30,140 nucleotides of DNA from JAFKKS01 sp039808325 (GTDB taxonomy: Bacteria; Pseudomonadota; Alphaproteobacteria; Rhizobiales; Xanthobacteraceae), in NCBI GenBank assembly GCA_039808325.1, contig JBDHSU010000037.1, positions 1 to 30,140 on the forward strand, written 5' to 3'. The position numbers were made by a program, and so were the translations under genes. The first letter of the stretch is position 1; the number at the start of each line of letters is the position of its first letter. The notes under the pieces were generated by a model that was not told the origin of the DNA, searched no databases, and saw nothing but the letters and a program-made list of their open reading frames with translations. This document shows, one piece after another, positions 22,655-30,140 of the stretch.

Positions 22655-22921
22655 ATGGCGAATACCAGTTCGGCAAAGAAGGCGACGCGCAAGATCGCGC
22701 GGCGTACGCAGGTCAATAAAGCCCGCCGCACGCGCATGCGCGGCGAGATTCGCAACGTCGAGGAAGCGATTGCTGCCGGCGATCGCGCTGCGGCGGCAAG
22801 CGCTCTTCGCAAGGCCGAGCCTGAGTTGATGCGGGCGGCGCAGAAAGGCGTCATCCATAAGTCGTCGGCAAGCCGCAAGGTCTCACGCCTTGCCCACCGG
22901 ATCGCCAAAATCGCGCAGTAA
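22655..22921 (+). CDS. rpsT: 30S ribosomal protein S20
   Basis: An 88-aa basic protein that binds 16S rRNA early in 30S assembly, of normal S20 length. The N-terminus MANTSSAKKATRKIARRTQVNKARRTRMR and the C-terminal GVIHKSSASRKVSRLAHRIAKI are diagnostic. The start at 22655 has GAGAG about 6 nt upstream. It has its own promoter (22535-22563) and a strong terminator (22947-22972), so it is monocistronic. Its position just upstream of dnaA is conserved in many Hyphomicrobiales. In E. coli S20 represses its own translation; the 85-nt leader here would allow that, but no specific structure is claimed. Confidence 0.97.
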   Translation: MANTSSAKKATRKIARRTQVNKARRTRMRGEIRNVEEAIAAGDRAAAASALRKAEPELMRAAQKGVIHKSSASRKVSRLAHRIAKIAQ

Positions 22922-22946
22922 AGGCGGCCTCCCGCTGATTTCGACG

Positions 22947-22972
22947 AAAGCCCGGCTTCGCCGGGCTTTTTT
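22947..22972 (+). terminator. Rho-independent terminator of rpsT
   Basis: A 9-bp perfect stem AAAGCCCGG / CCGGGCTTT with a CTTCG loop, followed by a run of T (22967-22972). It lies 26 bp after the rpsT stop. Confidence 0.9.
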
Positions 22973-23757
22973 GTTGCCCGATGCCGGGCGAGAGTTCCCC
23001 GGATTGCGGCAACGGGCATCGGCCCAGCCTGCGCGCCTGCGTCAAAATCGCCACATCGGAGCTTCAGCGAAATGAAGGTTACCCACCCGGATCGCACAAA
23101 AAAAGCCACGCTTTCGCAATAGCTTACATCACAAGCCGGAGCGAGGACTTCGATTCCGGGCTGCGCATGACGAATTTGTTAAACGATCATGCCGCACCCC
23201 GGTGTTCCGCGCCCGCCGTTGCACCCCGGTCACATCGCCGGATTCCACCCGATGATTCAATTCGTTGTCCCGATGTAGGACGGGCCGGCCCGGGCTTTCG
23301 GGCAGGTTCGAGGCGAACTTCGGACCAGGCGGCGCAAAATCAACGTTGCGGCCCCGCCTCGGGAGTGTATCGTCACCCTCGCCTTCCCGGCATGATGTAC
23401 TCAGGAAGGTCGACGTATCACCGCTCCAATAATGCCCCATGTGGCAATCGTCTTTGACGTGCGGCGGAGATATCGGCGCCATATGTAGGGTGGGTAAAGC
23501 GTTTATTTCTTCAAGATTACTTCGTGACGCACGCGAATTTGCTGCGCCCGATTAGGTAGTCTTTGTTCTTCTGACAGAGTATCGTCAATAAACCTTGCGG
23601 AAAGCGCAACGGTCGGGGCCAAACATGACTTCATCCACCATCAAACGACTGGAGCACCGCCATCCTCCGCCCGGGCCGACCAGCCCGTGCGTCTAACCTG
23701 AACTGCCGTCGCCACGAACGGCCGGCCAATGCCTGAACCTCCTGGAGATAGAGAGTG
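22973..23757. other. Long intergenic region upstream of dnaA
   Basis: About 785 bp without a supportable gene. It contains the inverted pair CCGATGCC (22978-22985) / GGCATCGG (23016-23023). The 9-mer TTACCCACC occurs at 23079-23087 and again inverted at 23489-23497. The stretch 23440-23600 is AT-richer and is the best place for the dnaA promoter (TTGACG at 23454-23459, no convincing -10). I found no perfect DnaA box (TTWTNCACA); TTACCCACC and TCATCCACC (23631-23639) are two-mismatch versions. The dnaA leader may be long, as in other alphaproteobacteria. Confidence 0.5.
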
Positions 23758-25269
23758 ATGTTGAAACACTCCGATACCAACGCCATCGCCGAAACCGACC
23801 TCTCGGTCCACCGCCGTTTCTCCCGGAACGTCGCGGCCCCCATCGAAGGAGCGGCAGCAAACGACGAGGAGCGCTGGGATCGTGTGAAGAAGCGTCTTCG
23901 GGCGGAGCTTGGCGAAGACATCTTCCTGAGCTGGTTCACACGCATGGAGCTTGACGGCATCGAGGGCGAAAGCGTGAAGCTTTCCGTTCCGACCCGCTTC
24001 CTCAAGAGCTGGATTCACGCCCACTACACCGAGCGCGTGCTGGCCGGCTGGAAGCAGGAGCACCCGGGCGTCTCACGGATCGAGATCGGCGTACGCTCCG
24101 CCGTCATCCGCAACCCCGCGCTCAAGCCGAAATCCCCCGATGCGCCCGCGCCCACGCGCGAGTCGCGCGCGCCGATGCCGGCGGGGGAGACGCGCGCAGC
24201 GGCGGCGCCGGTCAGCACCGATGCGCTCGGCGGCTCTCCGCTCGACCCGCGTCTGACTTTCGAGACCTTCCTGCTCGGCCGCGCCAACAAGCTGGCGCAC
24301 GCCGCCGCCAGACAGGTGGCGGAAGCCGCACGCGGCGACGCGGTAATGTTCAATCCGCTGTACATCCACGCGGCCGTCGGCCTCGGCAAGACGCACCTGC
24401 TGCAGGCGATCGCCTGGGCCGGCAACGCCCGCGGCCGCCGCGTCCTCTATCTCACCGCCGAAAAGTTCATGTACGGCTTCGTCTCCGCGATCAAAACGCA
24501 GACCGCGCTCGCCTTCAAGGAGATGCTGCGCGGCATCGACGTGCTGGTGATCGACGACCTCCAGTTCCTGCAGGGCAAATCGACGCAAGCCGAGTTCTGC
24601 CACACGCTCAACGCGCTCATCGACGCCGGCCGCCAGGTCGTCGTCGCCGGCGACCGCCCGCCGAGTGAACTCGAAAGCCTCGAGGATCGCGTGCGCTCGC
24701 GCCTTGCCGGCGGCCTTGTCATCGAGATCGGAACTTTCGAGGAAGATCTGCGCCTCGCCATCCTCAAGGCCCGCGTCGGCGCCGCGCGCGTGCACCATCC
24801 CACCTTCGAGGTCCCGGCGCCGGTCCTTGCTTTCGTCGCCCGCATGATCACGCATAACGGCCGCGATCTCGACGGAGCGCTTAACCGGCTCCTCGCGCAC
24901 AACAAGCTCACCGGGCAACCGGTGACGATGGAAATGGCCGAACTCGCGGTGCGCGATCTCGTGCGTCCGCAGGAGCCAAAACGGGTCAAGATCGAGGACA
25001 TCCAGCGCGCCGTCGCCCGGCACTACAATGTGAGCCGCGCCGACATGCTCTCGTCGCGCCGGACAGCCAATGTGGTGCGGCCACGCCAGATCGCGATGTA
25101 TCTCGCCAAGACCCTCACCTTGCGTTCGCTTCCCGAGATCGGCCGCCGCTTCGGCGGGCGCGATCACACCACGGTGCTGCACGCGGTGCGCAAGATCGAG
25201 CATCTCGCCGACACCGACAAGGTGCTCGCCGACGAGATCGACATCCTCAAGCGGATGCTGATGGAGTAA
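23758..25269 (+). CDS. dnaA: Chromosomal replication initiator DnaA
   Basis: The AAA+ initiator that unwinds oriC and loads helicase, 503 aa from the ATG at 23758. A GTG codon immediately before it (23755) is equally placed relative to GGAG at 23744-23747. Domain I contains WDRVKKRLRAELGEDIFLSWF. A Pro/Ala-rich linker covers about 115-165. Domain III has Walker A VGLGKTHLLQA near 205-215 and Walker B VLVIDDLQFLQGK near 262-270. The domain IV DNA-binding signature GRRFGGRDHTTVLHAVRKIE lies near 462-481. All are intact. It is followed after 165 bp by dnaN. In alphaproteobacteria dnaA transcription and DnaA turnover are cell-cycle regulated; no CtrA full site is present upstream here. Confidence 0.97.
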   Translation: MLKHSDTNAIAETDLSVHRRFSRNVAAPIEGAAANDEERWDRVKKRLRAELGEDIFLSWFTRMELDGIEGESVKLSVPTRFLKSWIHAHYTERVLAGWKQEHPGVSRIEIGVRSAVIRNPALKPKSPDAPAPTRESRAPMPAGETRAAAAPVSTDALGGSPLDPRLTFETFLLGRANKLAHAAARQVAEAARGDAVMFNPLYIHAAVGLGKTHLLQAIAWAGNARGRRVLYLTAEKFMYGFVSAIKTQTALAFKEMLRGIDVLVIDDLQFLQGKSTQAEFCHTLNALIDAGRQVVVAGDRPPSELESLEDRVRSRLAGGLVIEIGTFEEDLRLAILKARVGAARVHHPTFEVPAPVLAFVARMITHNGRDLDGALNRLLAHNKLTGQPVTMEMAELAVRDLVRPQEPKRVKIEDIQRAVARHYNVSRADMLSSRRTANVVRPRQIAMYLAKTLTLRSLPEIGRRFGGRDHTTVLHAVRKIEHLADTDKVLADEIDILKRMLME

Positions 25270-25434
25270 GGGGCCGCGGAGCGCCTGAATCTGCTGGAAA
25301 ACGGCGGCGCGCGGCCCGCCCGCCCTTGCCTTAACTTACGCAAAGATGCCACTTTTCTCGCCCGCTTGGCGCCGGTCTTCCGGCCCAACGAAGCGGCCGC
25401 CCTGCTGCGGCCGCGTCGGGTGAGGGAGTTGGTC

Positions 25435-26553
25435 ATGAAAGTCACGGTTGAGCGCGCGGAACTGCTCAAATCCCTCGGCCACGTCCACCGGGTGGTCGAG
25501 CGGCGCAACACGATCCCAATTCTTTCCAACGTGCTGCTGCGCGCCGCCAACTCGAAACTCAGCCTGAAAGCGACCGACCTCGACCTCGAAGTCATCGAAC
25601 CGCTGGCCGCCGAGATCGGCACCGCCGGCGCCACCACCGTGCCGGCGCACATGTTCTACGACATCGTGCGCAAGCTCCCGGACGGCTCCCAGGTGGTCAT
25701 CGAATCGACCGGCGAGCGCGCGAGCCTCGCCATCCGCGCCGGGCGTTCGCGCTTTACGCTGCAGACCCTGCCGGAGACCGACTTTCCCGACCTCGCCGCC
25801 GGCGAGATGACACACAAGTTCACCCTCGCCGCCGGCGACCTGAAGAAGCTGATCGACAAGACGCAGTTCGCGATCTCGACGGAGGAGACACGCTACTATC
25901 TCAACGGCATCTACCTGCATACGCCCGCCGGCACCGACAAGCCGATCCTGCGCGCGGTCGCGACCGACGGCCACCGCTTGGCGCAGTTCGAGCTGCCGGC
26001 CCCTGAGGGAGCGGCGGGGATGCCGGGGGTCATCATCCCGCGCAAGACCGTGGGCGAGGTGCAGCGCCTGATCGAGAACGGCGAGACCGAGGTGCAGATC
26101 GAGCTCTCGCAGAGCAAGATCCGTTTCATGCTCGGCGACATGGTGCTCACCTCGAAGCTGATCGACGGCACCTTTCCAGACTACGCGCGCGTCATTCCGG
26201 CCGGCAACGACAAGCATCTCACCGTCGACAAGAAGGATTTCGAGGCGGCGGTCGATCGCGTCTCCACGGTGTCGAGCGAGCGCGGCCGCGCGGTGAAGCT
26301 GTCGCTCAGCGGCCCGCGGCTCCTGCTCTCGGTGACGAACCCCGATTCCGGCAGCGCCACCGAGGAGCTGGAGGTCGGATACGACGGCGACCCGCTCGAT
26401 ATCGGCTTCAACTCGCGCTACCTGCTCGACATCGCCGCGCAGATCGACGGCGAGCAGGCGGTGCTCAAACTCGCCGATCCCGGATCCCCGACTTTGATCC
26501 AGGAGACCGAAGCTTCCGGCGCGCTCTACGTGCTGATGCCGATGCGGGTGTGA
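25435..26553 (+). CDS. dnaN: DNA polymerase III beta sliding clamp
   Basis: A 372-aa ring-forming processivity clamp, the usual length. Start MKVTVERAELLKSLGHVHRVVERRNTIPILSNVLL is typical, with GAGGGAG 6 nt before it; an in-frame ATG at 25366 lacks such a site and would add 23 atypical residues. The three clamp domains are covered. The C-terminal YVLMPMRV ending is the conserved M-P-M-R/M-x pocket strand, where polymerase and MutS bind. The 165-bp gap after dnaA contains an AT-richer stretch (CTTAACTTACGCAAAG) that may carry a separate promoter. Confidence 0.97.
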   Translation: MKVTVERAELLKSLGHVHRVVERRNTIPILSNVLLRAANSKLSLKATDLDLEVIEPLAAEIGTAGATTVPAHMFYDIVRKLPDGSQVVIESTGERASLAIRAGRSRFTLQTLPETDFPDLAAGEMTHKFTLAAGDLKKLIDKTQFAISTEETRYYLNGIYLHTPAGTDKPILRAVATDGHRLAQFELPAPEGAAGMPGVIIPRKTVGEVQRLIENGETEVQIELSQSKIRFMLGDMVLTSKLIDGTFPDYARVIPAGNDKHLTVDKKDFEAAVDRVSTVSSERGRAVKLSLSGPRLLLSVTNPDSGSATEELEVGYDGDPLDIGFNSRYLLDIAAQIDGEQAVLKLADPGSPTLIQETEASGALYVLMPMRV

Positions 26554-26563
26554 CCGCTTGCGC

Positions 26564-26659
26564 GTCAGGCCCGGGTCATACACTTGACCCGACAATCCAT
26601 CACCTGACAGTCAAGTCTCTCGAATGATGGATGCGCGGGTCAGGCCCCGCGCATGACGA
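26564..26659. repeat. Two-armed palindromic repeat between dnaN and recF
   Basis: The same family as 16841-16925 in opposite orientation. Read on the minus strand, arm A is nearly identical (TCATGCGCGGGG..TGACCCGCGCATCCATC split by small changes), while arm B is diverged (GGGTCA-TACACT-TGACCC hairpin at 26573-26590). ATCCATCA and TGATGGAT bracket the centre. It fills the gap, and its end forms an ATG (26653) in frame with recF. Confidence 0.75.
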
Positions 26660-26667
26660 GCATCGCT

Positions 26668-27807
26668 ATGGCCGCCGCCCGCATCCGCAAACTGACCCTG
26701 ACGCAATTCCGCAGTTACGCCACGGCGTCGCTCCGCGCCGACGAGCGGCCGGTCGTGCTGGTCGGGCCGAACGGCGCCGGCAAGACGAACCTGCTCGAGG
26801 CGCTCTCCCTGCTCACGCCCGGCCGCGGGCTGCGCCGTGCAACGCTCGACGAAATGGCATTCGCGCAGGGCGACGGCGCCTGGGCCGTGGCCGCCGAAGT
26901 CGAAGGTCCGCTCGGCCTCGCGACGCTCGGAACCGGGATCGATCCCCCGGCGCGACGCAGCGTCGAAGCCCGCCGGTGCCGGATCGACGGGGAGCCGGTC
27001 TCGTCCGCGAACGCGTTCTCCGACTACCTCAGCGCGCTCTGGCTCGTCCCCGCGATGGACGGCCTCTTCACCGGGCCCGCCTCCGAGCGCCGGCGGTTCC
27101 TCGATCGCCTCACCATGGCGATCGACCATGGACACAATGCGCGCGTGAGCGCGATGGAGCGCAGCCTGCGCTCGCGCAACCGCCTGCTCGAGCAGCCGAA
27201 CGCCGATCCGCAATGGCTCGACGCCATCGAACGCGAGACGGCGGAACTCGCGGTCGCGGTCGCGGCCGCGCGCTCCGACACCGTCCGCCGCCTGTCGCAC
27301 GCGCTCGCCCTAGGCGCGGATGCCGCCGCCGCGTTCCCTACCGCCGCGATCGCCCTCGAAGGCTGGCTGGAGACGGCATTGCCGGAAATGCCGGCCATCG
27401 AGGTCGAGGACCGCTACCGCGCGACTTTGCGCGCCAACCGGCCGCGCGACGCCGCCGCCGGGCGCACGCTCGATGGCCCGCATCTGAGCGATCTGCACGT
27501 CACTCACGTCGCCAAGGGAACGCCGGCCGCGCAGGCCTCCACCGGCGAGCAGAAGGCGCTGCTGATCCGCCTGGTGCTGGCGCATGCACGTCTCATCATC
27601 CAGGCGACCGGCACCGCGCCGCTCCTCCTGCTCGACGAGGTCGTGGCGCATCTCGATCCCGGCCGGCGGCGCGCCCTCTATGCCTGGCTCGAAAGCCTGG
27701 AAGCCCAGGTCTGGATGACTGGCGCGGATCCGGCGGCCTTCGCCGATATCGCCCCGCAGGCGCAGATGGTCGAGATCGCACCGGGTCGCATCGCACCGCT
27801 AAGCTAG
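26668..27807 (+). CDS. recF: DNA replication and repair protein RecF
   Basis: An SMC-like ATPase that helps load RecA at single-stranded gaps, 379 aa from 26668. The start MAAARIRKLTLTQFRSY lines up with the usual RecF N-terminus (x-R-I-x-x-L-x-L-x-x-F-R-x-Y). The in-frame ATG at 26653 lies in the preceding repeat and would add five residues. Walker A GPNGAGKTN is at 33-41, followed by LLEALSLLTPGRGLRRA. The signature STGEQKALLIRLVLAHA lies near 290, and Walker B PLLLLDEVVAHLD near 318-330. All are intact. The usual gyrB neighbour of this cluster is not downstream; KDG kinase follows after 37 bp on the same strand. Confidence 0.95.
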   Translation: MAAARIRKLTLTQFRSYATASLRADERPVVLVGPNGAGKTNLLEALSLLTPGRGLRRATLDEMAFAQGDGAWAVAAEVEGPLGLATLGTGIDPPARRSVEARRCRIDGEPVSSANAFSDYLSALWLVPAMDGLFTGPASERRRFLDRLTMAIDHGHNARVSAMERSLRSRNRLLEQPNADPQWLDAIERETAELAVAVAAARSDTVRRLSHALALGADAAAAFPTAAIALEGWLETALPEMPAIEVEDRYRATLRANRPRDAAAGRTLDGPHLSDLHVTHVAKGTPAAQASTGEQKALLIRLVLAHARLIIQATGTAPLLLLDEVVAHLDPGRRRALYAWLESLEAQVWMTGADPAAFADIAPQAQMVEIAPGRIAPLS

Positions 27808-27844
27808 CTATGCTGGCCGCCCTCTCTCCATCCGGCAGGTTTCA

Positions 27845-28768
27845 ATGTCCGACAATGCGCCTCAAGTCGTCTCGGTCGGCGAAGTCATGGTGGAGCTTTC
27901 GCGCGGCAAGAACGGGCGCTTTTCGCTCGCCTATGGCGGCGACACCTTCAACACCGCGGTTTACCTCGCCCGCAACGGCGTCACGGTCGCTTATGCCACG
28001 GCGCTCGGCGACGACCGCTACTCGGACGGGATCGTTGAATTGGCGAAAGCGGAAGGCATTGCGACCACCTCGATGCTGCGGGTCAAGGATCGGCTACCTG
28101 GCCTCTACCTGATCGAGACCGACAAGAGCGGGGAGCGCGCCTTCCACTACTGGCGTGAAACCGCGCCCGCGCGCGAGCTGTTCGAGTTTGCGGATTGGAG
28201 CGCCGTCGCCGAGCGGCTTCTCACCGCCAAGCTCATCTACTTTTCCGGCGTCACGCTCTCGATCTACAGCAATACGGGCATCGGCCGCTTTCTCGCGGTG
28301 CTCGAGCTCGCGCGCGCCCAGGGCGTGAAAGTCGCCTTCGACACCAATTACCGTCCACGCAATTGGAAGGGCGATGTCGCCCGCGCCCGCACCGTCTATG
28401 GCGAGGCCTTCAAGCGTGTCGATATCGCGCTGCCGAGCTTCGACGACGAGGCGGCGATGTGGGGCGATGCCAGCCCCGAGGCGGCGGTGGAACGCCTGCA
28501 AGCCTTCGGCATCCCCGAGATCGTCGTCAAGAACGCACAGAATCCGGCGCTCGTCGTCACGAACGGGACCCGCGAATTCGTGCCGATCACGCAAGCCGTC
28601 AAGCCGGTGGACACGACCGCCGCCGGCGACAGCTTCAGCGCCGGCTATCTCGCGGCGCGGCTTTCAGGCAGCGAAGCGGTGCCCGCCGTACACGCCGCGC
28701 ATGCCCTCGCCGGGCACGTCGTGCAGCATCGCGGCGCCATCGTTCCACGCGCGCAGAGCGTGCATTGA
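27845..28768 (+). CDS. kdgK: 2-dehydro-3-deoxygluconokinase (PfkB family)
   Basis: Phosphorylates 2-keto-3-deoxygluconate to KDPG, feeding the lower Entner-Doudoroff route. 307 aa. The N-terminal substrate motif AYGGDTFNTAVYLARNG is at about 29-45 and the acidic loop follows. The C-terminal PfkB signature DTTAAGDSFSAGYLAARLSG has catalytic base D262; the AAGD rather than GAGD form is usual in KdgK. LIETDKSGERAFHYWRETAPAREL near 90-115 is the KDG kinase-specific lid segment, which separates it from fructokinases and ribokinases. The next gene, convergent and only 6 bp away, encodes the following enzyme of the pathway, which strengthens the assignment. It may be co-transcribed with recF (37-bp gap). 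Confidence 0.9.
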   Translation: MSDNAPQVVSVGEVMVELSRGKNGRFSLAYGGDTFNTAVYLARNGVTVAYATALGDDRYSDGIVELAKAEGIATTSMLRVKDRLPGLYLIETDKSGERAFHYWRETAPARELFEFADWSAVAERLLTAKLIYFSGVTLSIYSNTGIGRFLAVLELARAQGVKVAFDTNYRPRNWKGDVARARTVYGEAFKRVDIALPSFDDEAAMWGDASPEAAVERLQAFGIPEIVVKNAQNPALVVTNGTREFVPITQAVKPVDTTAAGDSFSAGYLAARLSGSEAVPAVHAAHALAGHVVQHRGAIVPRAQSVH

Positions 28769-28774
28769 GCGCCC

Positions 28775-29404
28775 TTATTTGCGCAACCGCGCCGCCGCCG
28801 CGCTCAGCGTAGTAATTCGCGTGAAATCGCCCGACGTCATGGCTTCCTTCGGCGCCACCCAGGAACCGCCGACGGCGGCGACATTCGGCAGCGCAAGATA
28901 GGCCGCCGCGTTCTTGGCCCCGATGCCGCCCGTCGGACAGAACCGAACCTGCGGCAGCGGCCCCGCGACCGCATTGAGCCATGCGATCCCGCCCGAAGCC
29001 TCCGCCGGGAAAAACTTCAGCACCGTGAAGCCGCGCGCGGACAATGTCATCGCCTCCGAGACCGTGGCACAGCCGGGCAGCACCGGCACCGGCGCGCGCG
29101 CCAGTGCGTCCGCGAAGGCGGGCGGCGTGCCCGGACTGACGAGAAACCGCGCGCCTGCTTTCAGCGCCGCATCCAAGTCGGCGATTTTGGTGATCGTCCC
29201 GGCGCCCACGATCGCATCCGGAACCGCCTTCGCGATCGCCGCGATCGCGTCGAGCGCATCCGGCGTGCGCAGCGTCACCTCCAATGCCGACAACCCGCCG
29301 GCGACGAGCGCCCGCGCCAGCGGCACCGCGTCGGCCGCCCGTTCGATCGTGAGAACCGGAATGACCGGCGCGCGGGAGGCGATGGGTGCGGGGTCGGGAA
29401 GCAT
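28775..29404 (-). CDS. eda: KDPG/KHG aldolase
   Basis: Cleaves 2-keto-3-deoxy-6-phosphogluconate to pyruvate and glyceraldehyde-3-phosphate. 209 aa, standard length. The catalytic residues align with E. coli Eda: E42 and R46 in ALEVTLRTPDAL, and Schiff-base K130 in FTVLKFFPAEASGG. The phosphate site FCPTGGI follows. The start at 29404 (MLPDPAPIASRAPVIPVL) is chosen; the frame is open upstream but only through an Arg-rich stretch encoded by a repeat. It converges on kdgK with 6 bp between stop codons, so the paired pathway genes are on opposite strands and cannot be one operon. Confidence 0.94.
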   Translation of the reverse strand: MLPDPAPIASRAPVIPVLTIERAADAVPLARALVAGGLSALEVTLRTPDALDAIAAIAKAVPDAIVGAGTITKIADLDAALKAGARFLVSPGTPPAFADALARAPVPVLPGCATVSEAMTLSARGFTVLKFFPAEASGGIAWLNAVAGPLPQVRFCPTGGIGAKNAAAYLALPNVAAVGGSWVAPKEAMTSGDFTRITTLSAAAARLRK

Positions 29405-29434
29405 GAGCACCGTTGTGCCATGTTCAAACGGCCC

Positions 29435-29485
29435 CGTCACCCCGAGGTGCGGGGCGCAACGCTGCCGCGCCTCGAGGAGACGCGA
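29435..29485. repeat. Half-palindrome of the GTCACCC-GAGGTGCG family
   Basis: CGTCACCCCGAGGTGCGGGGC followed by GCGCCTCGAGGA matches the left half of the 16202-16305 element. It fills most of the gap between eda and the RND transporter gene and ends before the latter's stop codon. Confidence 0.6.
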
Positions 29486-29498
29486 CGGGAACGCGCGC

Positions 29499-30140
29499 CT
29501 ACTCCGCCGGCTGCGCCGAACCGCCACGCGCGAGACGGCGCGCCTCGCGCTTGGCCGCGCGCTTTTCCCCACGCCGCACCCGCCACGCCGCCATGTTGGC
29601 GATCATCATCAGCGCCGCCGGCGTCACCAAGAGCGTCAGAAGCGTCGCGAAGCCGAGGCCGAACACGATCGCGGTCGAGAGGCTGATCCACCACTGCGTC
29701 GCCGGGGCACCGACGGTCACCTCGCGCGCCAGGAATTCGATGTTGATGCCGAACGCGATCGGCAGAACGCCGAGGATCGCGGTCACGGCGGTGAGAACCA
29801 CTGGGCGCGCACGCTCGCGGCAGGTCTCGATGATCGCGTCGTAAGCGTTGACGCCCTCGCCGCGCAGCCGATCGTAAGTGTCGATCAACACGATGTTGTT
29901 GTTCACGATCACACCCGCATTGGCGATGACGCCGATGCCGGTCATGACGACGCCGAAAGGCTGCCCCATGATCAGGAGACCGAGCAGCACGCCGATGGTC
30001 GAGAGCACCACCGCGGTCAGCACCAGGCCGACCGAGGTCAGCTTGTTGAACTGCGCCAGCAGGATCGCGAAGATGAGGAAGATCGCGGCGCCGAACGCCT
30101 TCATCAGGAAGGCGCCGGCCTTGGCGCGCTCCTCGTCCTC
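29499..30140 (-). CDS. RND-family efflux transporter, C-terminal part (runs off the window)
   Basis: Only the last 213 residues are visible; the frame is open to the right edge, so the 5' part lies outside. The segment carries the last transmembrane bundle of an AcrB-type RND protein: GAAIFLIFAILLAQFNK, then VLSTIGVLLGLLIMGQPFGVVMTGIGVIANAGVIVNNNIVLIDTYDRLR, then RPVVLTAVTAILGVLPIAFG and a final helix LGFATLLTLLVTPAALMM. The VNNNIVLID block, the R-P-(I/V)-x-x-T motif and LG-x-LP are hallmark RND features. The cytoplasmic tail is strongly basic (RRGEKRAAKREARRLARGG). The substrate class (drug versus other) cannot be decided from this part. A membrane-fusion partner gene would be expected outside the window. 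Confidence 0.92.
   Translation of the reverse strand, partial: EDEERAKAGAFLMKAFGAAIFLIFAILLAQFNKLTSVGLVLTAVVLSTIGVLLGLLIMGQPFGVVMTGIGVIANAGVIVNNNIVLIDTYDRLRGEGVNAYDAIIETCRERARPVVLTAVTAILGVLPIAFGINIEFLAREVTVGAPATQWWISLSTAIVFGLGFATLLTLLVTPAALMMIANMAAWRVRRGEKRAAKREARRLARGGSAQPAE

Noticed and set aside
22922..23757. Chromosomal origin oriC
   Set aside because: No cluster of good DnaA boxes and no clear AT-rich unwinding element; in several alphaproteobacteria oriC lies near hemE, not dnaA. Kept only as an open question.
1..30140. Defence system, prophage, integrative element, CRISPR array, tRNA or rRNA
   Set aside because: No integrase, transposase, nuclease-helicase cassette, spaced repeats or cloverleaf-like sequence was seen; gene content is core-like throughout.

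Overview
The window is GC-rich chromosomal DNA (about two thirds G+C by eye) of an alphaproteobacterium. It most likely comes from the Hyphomicrobiales (Rhizobiales), near the Nitrobacteraceae/Xanthobacteraceae. The basis is a RegB/RegA (ActS/ActR) redox pair, an intracellular PHB depolymerase, the order rpsT-dnaA-dnaN-recF, exact CtrA-type sites, and intergenic palindromic repeats of the kind common in that order. I see no rRNA, tRNA, CRISPR array, transposase, prophage or recognisable defence system. Most genes are core or housekeeping.

Layout, left to right. Positions 17-109 hold a 58-bp repeat and a terminator, followed on the minus strand by regA and regB (152-2109). Divergent from regB is an ABC-2 exporter pair (2169-3909). 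Next come an intracellular PHB depolymerase (phaZ, 4236-5567) and a YgjP/SprT-like metallopeptidase (5809-6618), which converges on a class A penicillin-binding protein (6624-8807, minus). glnD (9063-11852, minus) is followed by a sulfonate-type ABC importer operon ssuA-ssuC-ssuB (12263-14966), a zinc alcohol dehydrogenase (15117-16178), an OsmC-like protein (16320-16829) and two adjacent paralogous membrane proteins of unknown function (16931-18546). mutS (minus, 18654-21434) is bordered by related repeats. A DapA-superfamily lyase/synthase (21597-22490) and rpsT (22655-22921) precede an 836-bp gap upstream of dnaA. Then follow dnaA, dnaN, recF, KDG kinase and, on the minus strand, KDPG aldolase. 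The C-terminal end of an RND transporter gene runs off the right edge.

Functional links: RegB senses redox/quinone state and phosphorylates RegA. SsuA, SsuC and SsuB form one importer. DnaA, DnaN and RecF handle initiation, clamp loading target and gap repair. KdgK and Eda catalyse consecutive steps (KDG to KDPG to pyruvate plus glyceraldehyde-3-phosphate) although their genes converge. Two exact TTAA-N7-TTAA sites lie upstream of phaZ and of the penicillin-binding protein gene, suggesting that PHB turnover and wall synthesis are under CtrA cell-cycle control here.

The most unusual non-genic feature is the density of palindromic repeats: at least four families, present in most of the larger intergenic gaps. 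Several supply false start codons or abut genuine stop codons. The least explained genes are the tandem membrane-protein paralogs at 16931-18546, each of which also looks internally duplicated.
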